Assembly: GCF_964656455.1 (NCBI RefSeq)
Contig: NC_135719.1
Span: forward strand, 132,351,444-132,415,443
Reading direction: 5' to 3'
Length of the DNA: 64,000 nucleotides
From: Halichoerus grypus
Taxonomy: Eukaryota > Chordata > Mammalia > Carnivora > Phocidae
In this document: one piece after another, positions 22,436-33,429 of the stretch
How the letters are laid out: the number at the start of each line of letters is the position of its first letter
Numbering within the stretch: the first letter of the stretch is position 1
The notes under the pieces: generated by a model
What the model was told of the DNA's origin: nothing
The model's input: only the letters and a program-made list of their open reading frames with translations
Database searches by the model: none
Program-made: the position numbers and the translations under genes

Positions 22436-23832
22436 AGGGACGCTGGGTCATTGGGTAGCTCTATTTTCAACTTTTTGAGGAACCTCCATACTGTTTTCCA
22501 GAGTGGCTGCACCAGCTTGCATTCCCACAAACAGTGTAGGAGGGTTCCCCTTTCTCCACATCCTCGCCAACATCTGTCGTTCCCTGACTTGTTAATTTTA
22601 GCCATTCTGACTGGTGTGAGGTGGTATCTCATTGAGGTTTTGATTTGGATTTCCCTGATGCCGACCAATGTTGAGCACTTTTTCATGTGTCTGTTGGCCA
22701 TTTGGATGTCTTCTTTGGAAAAATGTCTGTTCATGTCTTCTGCCCATTTCTTGATTGGATTCTTTGTTCTTTGGGTGTTGAGTTTGATAAGTTCTTTATA
22801 GATTTTGGATACTAGCCCTTTATCTGATATGTCATTTGCAAATATCTTCTCCCATTCTGTCGGTTGTCTTTTGGTTTTGTTGACTGTTTCTTTTGCTGTG
22901 CAGAAGCTTTTTATCTTGATGAAGTCCTAATAGTTCATTTTAGCCCTTGCTTCCCTTGCCTTTGGCAATGTTTCTAGGAAGAAGTTGCTGCAGCTGAGGT
23001 CAAAGAGGTTGCTGCCTGTGTTCTCCTTTAGGGTTTTGATGGACTGCTGTCTCACATTTAGGTCTTTCATCCATTTTGAGTCTATTTTTGTGTTTGGTGT
23101 AAGGAAATGGTCCAGTTTCATTCTTTTGCATGTGGCTGTCCAATTTTCCCAAACACCATTTGTTGAAGAGACTTTTTTCCATTGGATATTCTTTCCTGCT
23201 TTGTGGAAGATTAGTTGACTATAGAGTTGAGGGTCCATTTCTGGGCTCTGTATTCTGTTCCATTGATCTATGTATCTGTTTTTGTGCCAGTACCATACTG
23301 TCTTGATGATGACAGCTTTGTAATAGATCTTGAAGTCCGGAATTGTGATGCCACCAGCTTTGCTTTTCTTTTTCAACATTCCTCTGGATATTCGGGGTCT
23401 TTTCTGGTTCCATACAAATTTTAGGATTATCTGTTCCATTTCTTTGAAAAAAGTGGATGGTATTTTGATAGGGATTGCATTAAATGTGTAGATTTCTCTA
23501 GGTAGCATTGACATCTTCACAATATTTGTTCTTCCAATCTATGAGCATGGAACGTTTTTCCATTTCTTTGTGTCTTCCTCAATTTCTTTCATGAGTATTT
23601 TATAGTTTTCTGAGTACAGATTTTTTTCCTCTTTGGTTAGATTTATTCCTAGGTATCTTATGGTTTTGGGTGCAATTATAAATGGGATCGACTCCTTAAT
23701 TTCTCTTTCTTCTGTCTTGTTGTTGGTGTATAGGAATGCCACTGATTTCTGTGCATCGATTTTATATCTTGCCACTTTACTGAATTCCTGTATGAGTTCT
23801 AGCAGTTTTGGGGTGGGATTGCTTTCTTAATT
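22436..23832 (-). pseudogene. Inverted younger L1 ORF2 block without a 3' end
   Basis: A minus-strand carnivore L1 piece equivalent to about 14400-15990 of the full L1 nearby, without its SINE. It covers the last part of the RT region ('[20 protein letters not shown]', 23.65 kb), the connection ('[20 protein letters not shown]', 23.5 kb) and the Cys-rich C-terminus ('[18 protein letters not shown]', 22.6 kb). It has no ORF2 stop, no 3'UTR and no A-tail, so it is not an ordinary insertion. It is flanked on both sides by old plus-strand L1. Confidence 0.9.
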
Positions 23833-24903
23833 TCATTTCCCGGAAGATATCATATTGTTACAATGTCCATACTACCCCAAACAATCCACAGATTCAGTGC
23901 AATCCCTATCAAAATTCTAATGGCATTTTTCACAGAAATAGAAAAAAAAAATCTTAAAATTCATATAGAACCACACAAAACCCTGAATATGAAAGCAATC
24001 TTGAGAAACAAGAGCAAAGTGTAACATTTCCTGATTTCAAACTATATTACAAAGCTATAGTAATCAAAACAGTATGGTATGGACATAAAAACAGACAAAG
24101 AATAGAATAGAGAGTCCAGAAATAAACTTACACATACATTGTTAATTTTTGACAAAGGCACCAAGAATATACAATGGAGAAAGGATAATCTATTCAATAA
24201 ATGGTACAGGGAAACATGGATAACCATATACAAAAGAATGACAGTAGACCCTTGTGTTACATCACACAAAAATTAACTCAAAATGGATTAAAGACTTGAA
24301 TGTAAGACAAACCATAAAACTCCTACAAAAACATAGGGGGCAAGCCCCTGGGCATTGGTCTTGGCAGTGAGTTTTTGAATTTGACACCAAAAACAAAGGC
24401 AACCAAAGCAAGAATAGAGACAACATCCAACTAAAAACTTCTGCACAGCAAAGGAAACCATCAATAGAATGAAAAGGCAACCTATGGAATGTGAGAAAAT
24501 GTTTGTAAACCTCATATCCAATACGGGGTTAGTATTCAAAAGACACAAGGAACTCACACAACTCAATAGAAAAACAAAAACAAAAAAAGCAAACAAATAC
24601 CCTAATTTAAAAAATGGAGAAAGAACCTGAATAGACTTTTTTTTCCCCACCATCAGTAGGAATGTAAACTGGTACAGTGACTATCAAAACAGTTTTGAAG
24701 TTCCTCAGATATTAAAAATAAAACTACTCTATGATCCAGTGATCTATTTCTGGATGTATCCAAACGAAATGAAATCAGAATCTTGAGGCGATATCAGTAC
24801 TCATGTTCATTGCAGCATTATTCACAATAGCCAAGATAGGGAAACAACCGAAGTGTTCATCAATGGATCAATGGATAAAGAAACTATTATATATATATAT
24901 ATG
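23833..24903 (+). mobile_element. Old L1 ORF2 fragment, continuing the plus-strand element
   Basis: Resumes in ORF2 at 'ccacagattcagtgcaatcc' and 'ctatcaaaattctaatggca', then 'caaagctatagtaatcaaaa' and 'attaactcaaaatggattaa'. A short deletion near 24640 precedes the 'ggaatgtaaactggtacagt' segment. It ends in a TA microsatellite (24887-24902) at the usual 'tatatacaca' position. Confidence 0.87.
24887..24902. repeat. (TA)n microsatellite within L1
   Basis: Eight TA units at the same L1 position where the neighbouring copy grew a CA array. Confidence 0.85.
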
Positions 24904-25410
24904 CCTCTTCTGTATTCACGTGAATATACTTCATTATATAATGTTACACAACCCAGTTAGAGACGAACATTAGCGGGGCGCATGGGTGGCTCAGTTAGTT
25001 AAGTGGCCGACTCTTGATTTCAGCTCAGGTCATGATCTCAGGATTGTGAGAGGGAGCCCCACGTCAGGCTCCATGCTGGGTGTGGAGCTTGTATAAGATT
25101 CTCTCTTTCTCCCTCTCCCCACTCTGCACCCTACCCCCCCCCCCAGGCTTGCTTGCTCGCACACATGTGCACTCTCTGTCTCAAAAATAAAAAAAAGAAC
25201 ATTAGAATATTGAACTTAATATAATCACATTACATAAAGTCTCTTGTCCCTCTCCCTTATTTCAGTCTTAATAATTACACACAATTACATTACCTACCAT
25301 GATAAACTGAAACTGAGTAAGGAAAAATCTGGTGAAAAATACACATATTTTTTAAATGAAGAGACTTATGTATTTTTATATGTATGTTATATATTATTTA
25401 TCCTTAATAA
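24904..25410. other. Unidentified ~0.5-kb insert in the old L1 (contains a SINE)
   Basis: L1 homology stops after the TA run and resumes at 'gaaaatctgccatttcaaca'. After removing the SINE (24974-25196), about 285 bp of AT-rich sequence remain that are neither L1 nor any repeat I recognise. It could be an older unknown element or single-copy filler DNA. Confidence 0.6.
24965..25205 (+). mobile_element. SINEC, older subtype, with 9-bp TSD
   Basis: Body at 24974-25196. It shows the older block 'gactcttgatttcagctcag' and 'aagattctctctttctccct'. The repeat 'gaacattag' flanks it at 24965-24973 and 25197-25205. A (C)n run has grown near 25135-25144. Confidence 0.95.
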
Positions 25411-25900
25411 AAGAAGAAAATCTGCCATTTCAACAACATGGATGAACCTGAAGGGCATTATGCTAAGTGAAATAAGTCAGAAAGGGAAAGACAATTATAG
25501 AATTACAGCATGGTATCATTTATATGTGGAATTAAAAAAAAAAAATCAAACTCATAGAAACCAGAGTAGATTGGTGGTTACAAGGGGCTGGGAGAGTGGG
25601 GTGGGCTGGTTAACGATGATAAACTCTTGGTTAAAAGATGAATAAAGTTTGAAGATCTAATGTATAACATGGTGACTGTCGTTGATAATACTGTGTCATG
25701 TAATTGAAATTTGCTAAGAGGCTAGAACTCAAGCATTCTCACCAAAAAAAAAAAAAAAAAAATAATAAATATGTGAAGTGATGGATTTGTTAATTCAATT
25801 GTGGGAATCTTTTCAGTATGTACATATATCAAGTCCTTATGTCATATACTTTAAACATATTATAATTTTATTTATCAATCATACTGCAATAAAACTGGCA
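25411..25900 (+). mobile_element. Old L1 3' end (L1MA/L1MB-like)
   Basis: Final part of the plus-strand L1: 'caacatggatgaacctgaag', 'gtgaaataagtcagaaaggg', 'ggtggttacaaggggctggg', 'atggtgactgtcgttgataa', an A-run at 25744-25762 and the terminal 'tcatactgcaataaaactgg'. No TSD was found. Confidence 0.85.
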
Positions 25901-26689
25901 AAAATACATTTCTCATGAAAATTATGGTAGGAAAGACACCTCAAGGAGAAGATCTAGTTTGAAGAAAGAGTAGATGAATTTCGAGAAGAATATTTTAAAA
26001 CTTCTCTTGGATTTGGCCATGAAAGAAGCCAGTTACAATCCTAAGTAATTTTAAATACAAAAATTAAGTCTTTATATTCTAACCCTAAGAAACATTCTGT
26101 TGAACTCTTTACAGACAGCATTTTTGAAGACAGTAAAGACATTATTGAAATAGGAATGTGACTTTTCATATAGTTCATCCTTTACAGGATCCAGTCACTC
26201 ATGATGTATAATACAGTTTTCAAAACATTCTTAAACTTTCATCTTTGTGTTTTCTTTTTGTATGACTGATAAATTGAATTTGACATTCCTCAAATCAATT
26301 ACAATTTCATATAAGTTTAGTTTTCTTGGTCAAAAGACATTACAACATATTTACTTTCATGATTAATTTTCTGGTTAAATGATGAAAACTTAAAAATACA
26401 AACTATTCGGTCCAATAGTAAGGCCAGCATTTTTAATGAGACCATGCTATTTGCAATTGTTTGTCGGTTATACCTTGAGTAGTCTACAAATGTTTCAGCC
26501 TTCCGTTTTTTTTATGTCTGCACCGGTCTGATTTTCTAACCAGTAAACTCCGGAGAGTCTCGTTTATTAATATTTGTGGTGCCCACCTGTTGCCAAGCCC
26601 AGTGACCCAGTGACCAATTCCCAATCATCTTGCTTGATGCTTCTGTAGCAGTTGATCAGCTATCTTTCTTTAAATACTTTTTTTTTTTT
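25901..26689. other. Single-copy sequence, no feature seen
   Basis: AT-rich, no repeat or exon recognised. Confidence 0.5.
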
Positions 26690-27710
26690 TTAATTTGGAT
26701 TTTAGGTCACCACAGTTTTGTAACTTTCTTCTTATCTCAATGACCGCTCTGCATGTCTTCTTTGCAGGAATCCTCCTTCCTTTTGCAGTCATTTAAATGT
26801 TGTAGTGCTTCAGGGCTTAGAACTTGGACATCCTTTTGTCTTTTTATACTCACTTTCCCTGGGACGTGTAGCTTTAAAAGCATCAAAGACTTCTCAATTT
26901 TAAACTCCTGCTGGGACTTATATATTCATCTATCTACCTGCTTGACATTCCTATTTAGATCTAGAGAGCATCTTAGTCTTAATATGGCTTTAGGCTAACT
27001 TGTGATATTTGGACTCATACCTGTTTTTTTCCCAAATATTTTCAATTTTAGAAAATGACACTGCACTGAAATATACTCCAAATATATTTTTATCACTTTC
27101 ACTGCTGCTACCCCAACCAACCTGCCAACCATCTCTTGCCTTGATTATTCAATTGTCTCCTAATTTGCCTCACTTTTGCCATTTTGTTTCTTCCCATAGT
27201 CTGTTCTTTCCTACAATGTAGTTAGTGTGACTGTTTTAATATAAAAGTTTTGTTTCTACATGTCTTAAATTCGAGTTCCTGTCAGTGAACCATTCTTCTC
27301 TGTATGATCCAGTCTCCACTCAAACTCCATCCCTCATTTTTTTTCCCTTTTGCCCACTATATTTCAACCACTTAGCCTCTTTTCTGTTCCTCACACATGC
27401 AAAGTATGTTTCCAACTCTCCTTGAAAATCTCTTTCGCTAGAAAAATACAAGCCTCACCGCCTTACCTCAGGCATGTCTCTGCTCAAATAGCGACTTCTT
27501 CACTTATCCACCTGGTCCAGAATAGTCACTCCTATTTAAGCATACTACTTATCACTACTTGACATTATCTGATTTATGTATTTGTTTTTGTTTTTTTTAT
27601 CCTCTGCTTTCCTAAAATATAAAGTGCAAGAAGGAAAAAGACTGTATCTCATACTCTTAGAAGAATAATGACTGAATGACTGATTGATTGAATGAATGCA
27701 TAATGCTTAT
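26690..27710 (+). mobile_element. L2 (CR1-clade LINE) relic
   Basis: The order of decayed phrases follows the L2 3' region: 'ttcaattgtctcctaatttg', 'tagttagtgtgactgtttta', 'tctgttcctcacacatgcaa', 'ctgctcaaatagcgacttct', 'cttatcactacttgacatta', 'gtgcaagaaggaaaaagact' and a terminal 'gattgaatgaatg'. The short frames of about 70-80 codons here are chance openings in this CT-rich relic. Confidence 0.75.
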
Positions 27711-30700
27711 CTCTCTTAAATATTTTCTCTAACTAAGTTCCTTTACACAGCTCATCTTTTGAAGCCAAGTCTTAATGAGTCTAATCTTATACTTGAGAGT
27801 CAGGCAACTTAAAAGAAAGATGGGCACAACCATTTCTAGTACCTTTAGTTTTTATGTGACTTGTATTAATAGTACTGCTACTGCTATACAAACAACAGTC
27901 TGGCTACTGTGTGTTTAAAATGACTATTAAAATATTGTACACTTTAGCAAGAAATGTTGCTAGAAAATGTATTGCCCCAAGATAGGATGGTCATTTTGTA
28001 AAGAAAAACTTTAATGAGGTAAGGTGGGCTGATAGAACTTGCAGGTTTTTAAGATTTTTTTTTTTTAATTGTATTATTTTTCCAGAGCACTGAGGAGTAC
28101 TTTCTAAATGTCAACTAAAAAGTGGTAAATCCAAGTATCTGAAGAAAATAGTTTCCGTATCCAGCTAGCTTTCAGGAACTTTTATGCCTTTGGCATAAAT
28201 GAACTGCTATAGAATATGCTCATCATGATACTGGTATAGGAGCCTTCAATATTACCTGGGAAGAATTACTGAAAATTAATATCTAGTGGATGTGAAGTCT
28301 CTCATAAAAAGAATTTACCTGGAGAAATACAATAATATTTGGTTAGCAGTGTCTGTGAAATTGACATTAGAGAGATTAACAAGAGGGTTTCTAGACATTA
28401 TTACCAACAAGAATGAGGAATAAGGCAAATTAAATGAAATCTCCTGTGTTTTAAAGTTCTAGGAAGCAGAAACAAACACAAAGATTTCTTGTGTAATCGT
28501 ACTTAAATATCCAATAATAATCAAAGTTTCTTTTACTGTAATTTCCTAAGAAGAATATCTGCAGATTTCATCCATTCTGTAAAAGTTAGCACTATTGATT
28601 CTTTATAAATGACACTATTTGAAACTCTGGATTTCACATTCGTTTCGTTTGCTACCAGACCATAGGGTCACAGCTCTTATCATGTAAAATCCCTGAAAAA
28701 GTTATTGTGCAACTTGTCCCTTGACTTCATATAATAAAATTCAAAACAAAGATGAGCATATTTCAAAGCTTATATGTGCACGTGAGGCCATGTGTAATCA
28801 CCCACTCATCTTTTTTTCTAACCAGTTACAAGCTTATTGTAGTCATAAAGATTTTAAGCTTTAAGTAAATTAGCTCACGAAGATAGTTTTGACATGCCAG
28901 AAACCATACTGGGGCCACAGCGATTTTTCTGAGTAAATCTGAATATTTTTCTTTTTTTTTTTTTCACGTGTGTTTTATTTTTCCTAGATGAGTCAAAACA
29001 AAATAAAGTCTATCCTTTAATCTAATTAAATATATTATGGGGGTAAAGTAGGCATAATTCTCAGATGCTCATTTAAGAAAGACTGAATTTCTAAAATATA
29101 CGACTATCTTGTAGAACTACAGAGTTTGCACAGAGCTAATAATGGAAACAGCTAACCACCTTCTGCTAAGTTATATAAAATACAGATATCCTAGCATTTA
29201 GGTGTTACCAAGGACCTTAGGGGGTTACTCTAGGCTGAAACCATAGAGTGCTATACAAGAGTATGTGTCTTTTAGAACATCTGTTGCCTTTTATCATTAG
29301 TAGCTCATAAACTATATGCCTGTATTTAATTTTAAATGTTTCCAGGTTTTTAAAAATAAAATATTTATTCTAAATGTAATATGCAATTATAAATGTATTC
29401 AGATGTAAGACATTTTCATTTTCATTTAATGAAGAATTCATTTCTGAGCAAGCTGATGTGCCTTTTATTTGTGGAAGCTCATCAAGGGGCTGTTTCTTTC
29501 CTTGTATAATGCAGTTTACTTTGCACAACCAGGCAGCATTCCCTGGCTGATTACACTAATTTCTTTTTCCTAGCTACACTTGGAAGTCTTTGATATTATA
29601 GAACCACACTGACTGGTGCCAAAGGGGAAACTTTTGTGAATTTCTGATATAAAATGTTCTGCTTTGTATGAAAGGGATTGCCTAGAAGTGGATTTTAAAT
29701 CCCTTTTAGACATTTTCTACTGGCTGTTAACTCTACATTCATCATTTTGTCCATGACTGTTATACGTGACGTACTTCAATGGGAGCTGTTATGGGAGATT
29801 TTTAATACCTGCACCCTCATAGACTGACACACTTTCCTGATTTTTAGGGTCTGCATTTTAATTGCTCGGTAGTGTTTTAGATTGGTTTTGTATTAACTCA
29901 CTTAAATTATTGCCCCAGTGTACTCTTTTTTTAACAAAAAAAGAGTTTTGTCATGTAAAACACAGCATGTTTGTTGCTGGGCACATGAAAATGGATAAAG
30001 CATGCATGACCCTATACCTTCCATTTCTACTTTAGATGAGACAAAGGCTAAACATAACTAATTTAAATACAACTATTATAAAAATGATAAGAGAGCAATT
30101 CCATTTTACAGTTTCTATGGTAAATAACATGTTGCTTGTCATGGTCAAAGAAGACAGCTATGGCCCAATGGGCAAAGCAGAATTACTGTTACTAATCTCC
30201 TTACAAATTAGGGCTGTGCTTAAAATAAGTGAGTTGCTCCCATAGGCAAAGAAAAAATATTATCTATGCTATGTAAAAATGGGACAGGAGAAATTTTGTG
30301 CAGTGATTTTTTATTTCAGTTGACTTTCTGGATCAATTAAAGGTATCATAATAAATTCCATGGTACCTAGCTACCTAAGAATGAAACCAGTTGACGTAGA
30401 TGTTAACAGTTACTGGCTTCTGGCTTTAGGTTGAAGCAAATGGAACTTGAATGCACATTGAACCAGTTCCAGTTTATCAGTTTTTGTTTGTTTGTTTGTT
30501 TTTGTTGTTTTGGGTGCTTTTACTTTCTCCAATGCAACTGTAATCTCCGTAGGCATTCAAGTGAATACTGGCTTATCTTAATTTATGCTGTAAATGACAT
30601 GTCAAAAGAGCACATGTTCTGTGCTGCTATCAGAAAGTTCAATCAACAAATTATTAATTTTTTATAACTGTGGTCATATTTAGTCCTTGATACTCAAAGA

Positions 30701-31540
30701 TACACCTAGCTGCTTAGCTAGAAAATATATTTTAAATTGTAAAAAAATAAAATAAAATGGAAAACGGCATTTTAATGACATACATCTTAAAAAAAACAAA
30801 AACTGTATTCCAATTTGAACCTGTGTAAACACAACTTAAAATGAATCTCTTTCACAGAATTTTTTTTAAAAGAAGTTAAAGTGTACTGATTATTCAATAC
30901 AAATGAGTAAGTAGAGAAAAACCAACAGATACCAAGGACCCCCTGGCTGTTTTCCAACTTACAGTTCTGTTATGAATATACCTGGTAGATAACAGGCTTC
31001 AGTGGTTGTGGGTTGTGGTGGCTTCTGTCACTGAACATTCTTCATTCAAACTTGTTGGGGCTATTGTGGATAAAGAATAATTTGCCATCCCTTCTTTGCA
31101 TGCATTTTTAAGCTTGAACTAGAACAGTAATTGTAATATCTCAACTGATTTATTAAAATGAGGTTTATTAAAATGAGAACTGCTCCATTTAACAATAAAA
31201 AGGGTCGAGGTAAGAGATAAGTGAATTTCATATGTAGATGACTTGAACCAGCTGAATTGAAATATGTTTAAATTATCTTTCACTTGTAGTTATTGTGTTA
31301 CCAATAAATTGGATTCATAAACTTCAATACAGTATGAGATTTTATAAGGAATAGTGCTTCATAAGTATAAGTATTATATTGTTTATTTATATAATTATAA
31401 GCATACATCACCACCACCACTGCTCTTTCAGTGACAGAAAACAAAGTTCAGCAGAATTTTATAAATGTAAACACAAATTTTTAAGGATTTATTATTATTT
31501 AGGCAGTTACTAAAGATGACAGATTTTAGAAGAGAATGTG
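27711..31540. other. 3.8-kb repeat-poor single-copy stretch
   Basis: I recognise no SINE, L1, LTR or MIR here, unusual for this window. The portion 29400-29930 has mixed composition and retains CpG-containing words such as 'atacgtgacgtacttcaatg', which makes it a candidate for conserved non-coding sequence. An 11-bp perfect inverted repeat with a 3-nt loop sits at 29922-29946. No exon with convincing splice sites was seen. Confidence 0.5.
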
Positions 31541-31544
31541 AGAT

Positions 31545-31735
31545 ATCTGCTAACTGTGTGATCTCGGGCAAGTTACTAGATCCCAATAAGCCTCAACTTC
31601 ATATCTGTAAATAGAGGTAGTAACAATGACCCTGCAGTTCCTTCAGGATTAAGTGAAATAATATACAGATAACAGTGAGTAGGATATCTCACCTGCAGTG
31701 AGTGCTCACTAAATAGATGTTATTGTTTGAAATAG
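31545..31735 (+). mobile_element. MIR (ancient tRNA-derived SINE)
   Basis: Core phrases 'ctaactgtgtgatctcgggc', 'aagttactagatcccaataa' and 'gtgagtgctcactaaataga' match the MIR body in order. Confidence 0.85.
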
Positions 31736-32720
31736 CATGAAAAAATTGCTTAGATGAGAAGTGGCTCTATTAGATGAGGATAAATAAGGCAGATGGGCTA
31801 TGATGTCATAATTCTTCAATGCTTTCATTTATAAAGCTCAAATATTCTATTATCCACCAGTTTTGGAAAGATAGGAAGTGAAAGATACGAAGTATAGTTA
31901 CAGCACATGTGTAACGTTTATGAAATAATTAGGAAAGGATGAAACAATGAAAAGTAAACTTTGACTTCTCTTTTTGGTAATTTAGTATGCTAGTTATCCA
32001 GCAAAAAACACTTCTGATATAGAAAACCAAAGATATAAATGAAATTACAAAAAAGAAAACAACAGCAGAAAACTTTACAAATGCATGTTTGACCTCATGG
32101 GAAGCAAAATAAATAAATATTAGAGGTCATGAAGAACAAAGACAGATAAACTGTCCATGGAACACAGACGAGGCTTTCTCATATTATCTACCAATCTCTG
32201 GCAGAATAGTCTTGTTTTTAATGAGTTAACTGAAAATAAGAGACAAAGAACTCCAAAAACTTCTTATTTGCAGTGGGTACTGTAGGGAAAAAAACATGCT
32301 CTGAAAATTGTATCAGCTGAGAATCACTACCAACATGCCTGCCATCTTGGGGCTTTGGAACCTATATTCATACCACTTTTAAGGCTAAAAAACATCCAAG
32401 CAAAATGTCTTCTTTAAGGTGATCTTATGTGTTAGTACCAGAAGATATTTAGCAGAAAAATCACAGACCCTCTTTGTAGCCCACGGGGTATTTAAAAATC
32501 CCTGTAAATTTCTATGAAATAGGAGCTTACAAAGAAAAAAATCAGAAAACATGCAAAGAAACAAGCCACATGAAGCCAGGGTAAGCAGAAACAAATAAGA
32601 GAACCAGACCTGCATAAACTACAGACATTTGAATAGCCAAATACAGAATTCTAAATGAATTTAATATGCTTAAAGAAGATTTCAAAAATAATATTAAATA
32701 CACAATGAATATCAAATTGT
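31736..32720. other. Single-copy sequence, no feature seen
   Basis: No repeat or exon recognised. Confidence 0.5.
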
Positions 32721-32721
32721 T

Positions 32722-33125
32722 ATGAGCTAAATTGTGCTCTTCTAAAATTCATAGTTTGAAGCCCTAACCCGTAGTACCTCCGAATGTGACTCTGTTTGGA
32801 GATGGGGCCTATAAAGAGGTAATTAGGTTAAAATGAGGTTCTTACAGTGGATTCTGATTTAATCTAAATGTATCCTTATTAGAAGAAGAAATTTGGGCAC
32901 ACAAAGAGACCTCAGGAATGCATAGCCACAGAAAACATACCTCGTGAGGACACAGCAAGAAAGTAACCATCTGCGAGCCAGGAACAGAGGCTTCAGAAGG
33001 AACCATATCTGCCCACATCTTGATCTTGGACTTCCAGCCTTCAGAACTATAAGAACAGGAATTTTCTGGTTTTAATCCATACAGTTTGTGGCATTTTCTT
33101 ATGGCAGCTCTAGTAAAATAATGCA
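32722..33125 (+). mobile_element. MLT1-type MaLR solitary LTR
   Basis: Follows the MLT1A-like consensus: 'tgagctaaattgtgctcttc', 'tttgaagccctaacccgtag', 'gtttggagatggggcctata', 'cgtgaggacacagcaagaaa', 'cttgatcttggacttccagc' and 'cagtttgtggcattttctta'. The aataaa signal has decayed to 'aagaacaggaatt'. No internal viral region is present. Confidence 0.88.
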
Positions 33126-33216
33126 GTATAAAAATGAACAAACATTAAAAAATAAACTATAGTATGAAAAACAAATTACTTGAAATCAGATAATTAATTG
33201 ACATTAGCACTTGAAT

Positions 33217-33429
33217 TAGCCAGGATACTTTTTTTTTTTTTTAAGATTTTACTCATTTATTTGAGAGAGAGAGCACAAACGGGGGGAAGAAGCAGAGGGA
33301 GAGGGAGAAACAGGCTCCCCACCGAGCAGGGAGCCAGACATGGGGCTCAATCCCAGGACCCTGACATCATGACCTGAGTCAAAGGCAGCCATTTAACTGC
33401 CTGAGCCACCCAGGTGTCCCTAGCCAGGA
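33217..33429 (-). mobile_element. SINEC, minus strand, with 9-bp TSD
   Basis: Body at 33229-33420, ending in the reversed head 'gccacccaggtgtccc'. The repeat 'tagccagga' lies at 33217-33225 and 33421-33429. Confidence 0.95.

Noticed and set aside
26753..27562. Three successive 70-80-codon plus-strand frames as an exon series
   Set aside because: They lie in a CT-rich L2 relic and share no domain, consistent splice sites or codon pattern.
29922..29946. Hairpin with T-run as RNA polymerase III terminator or miRNA
   Set aside because: The stem is mostly A:T homopolymer and no pol III gene lies upstream. Probably chance.
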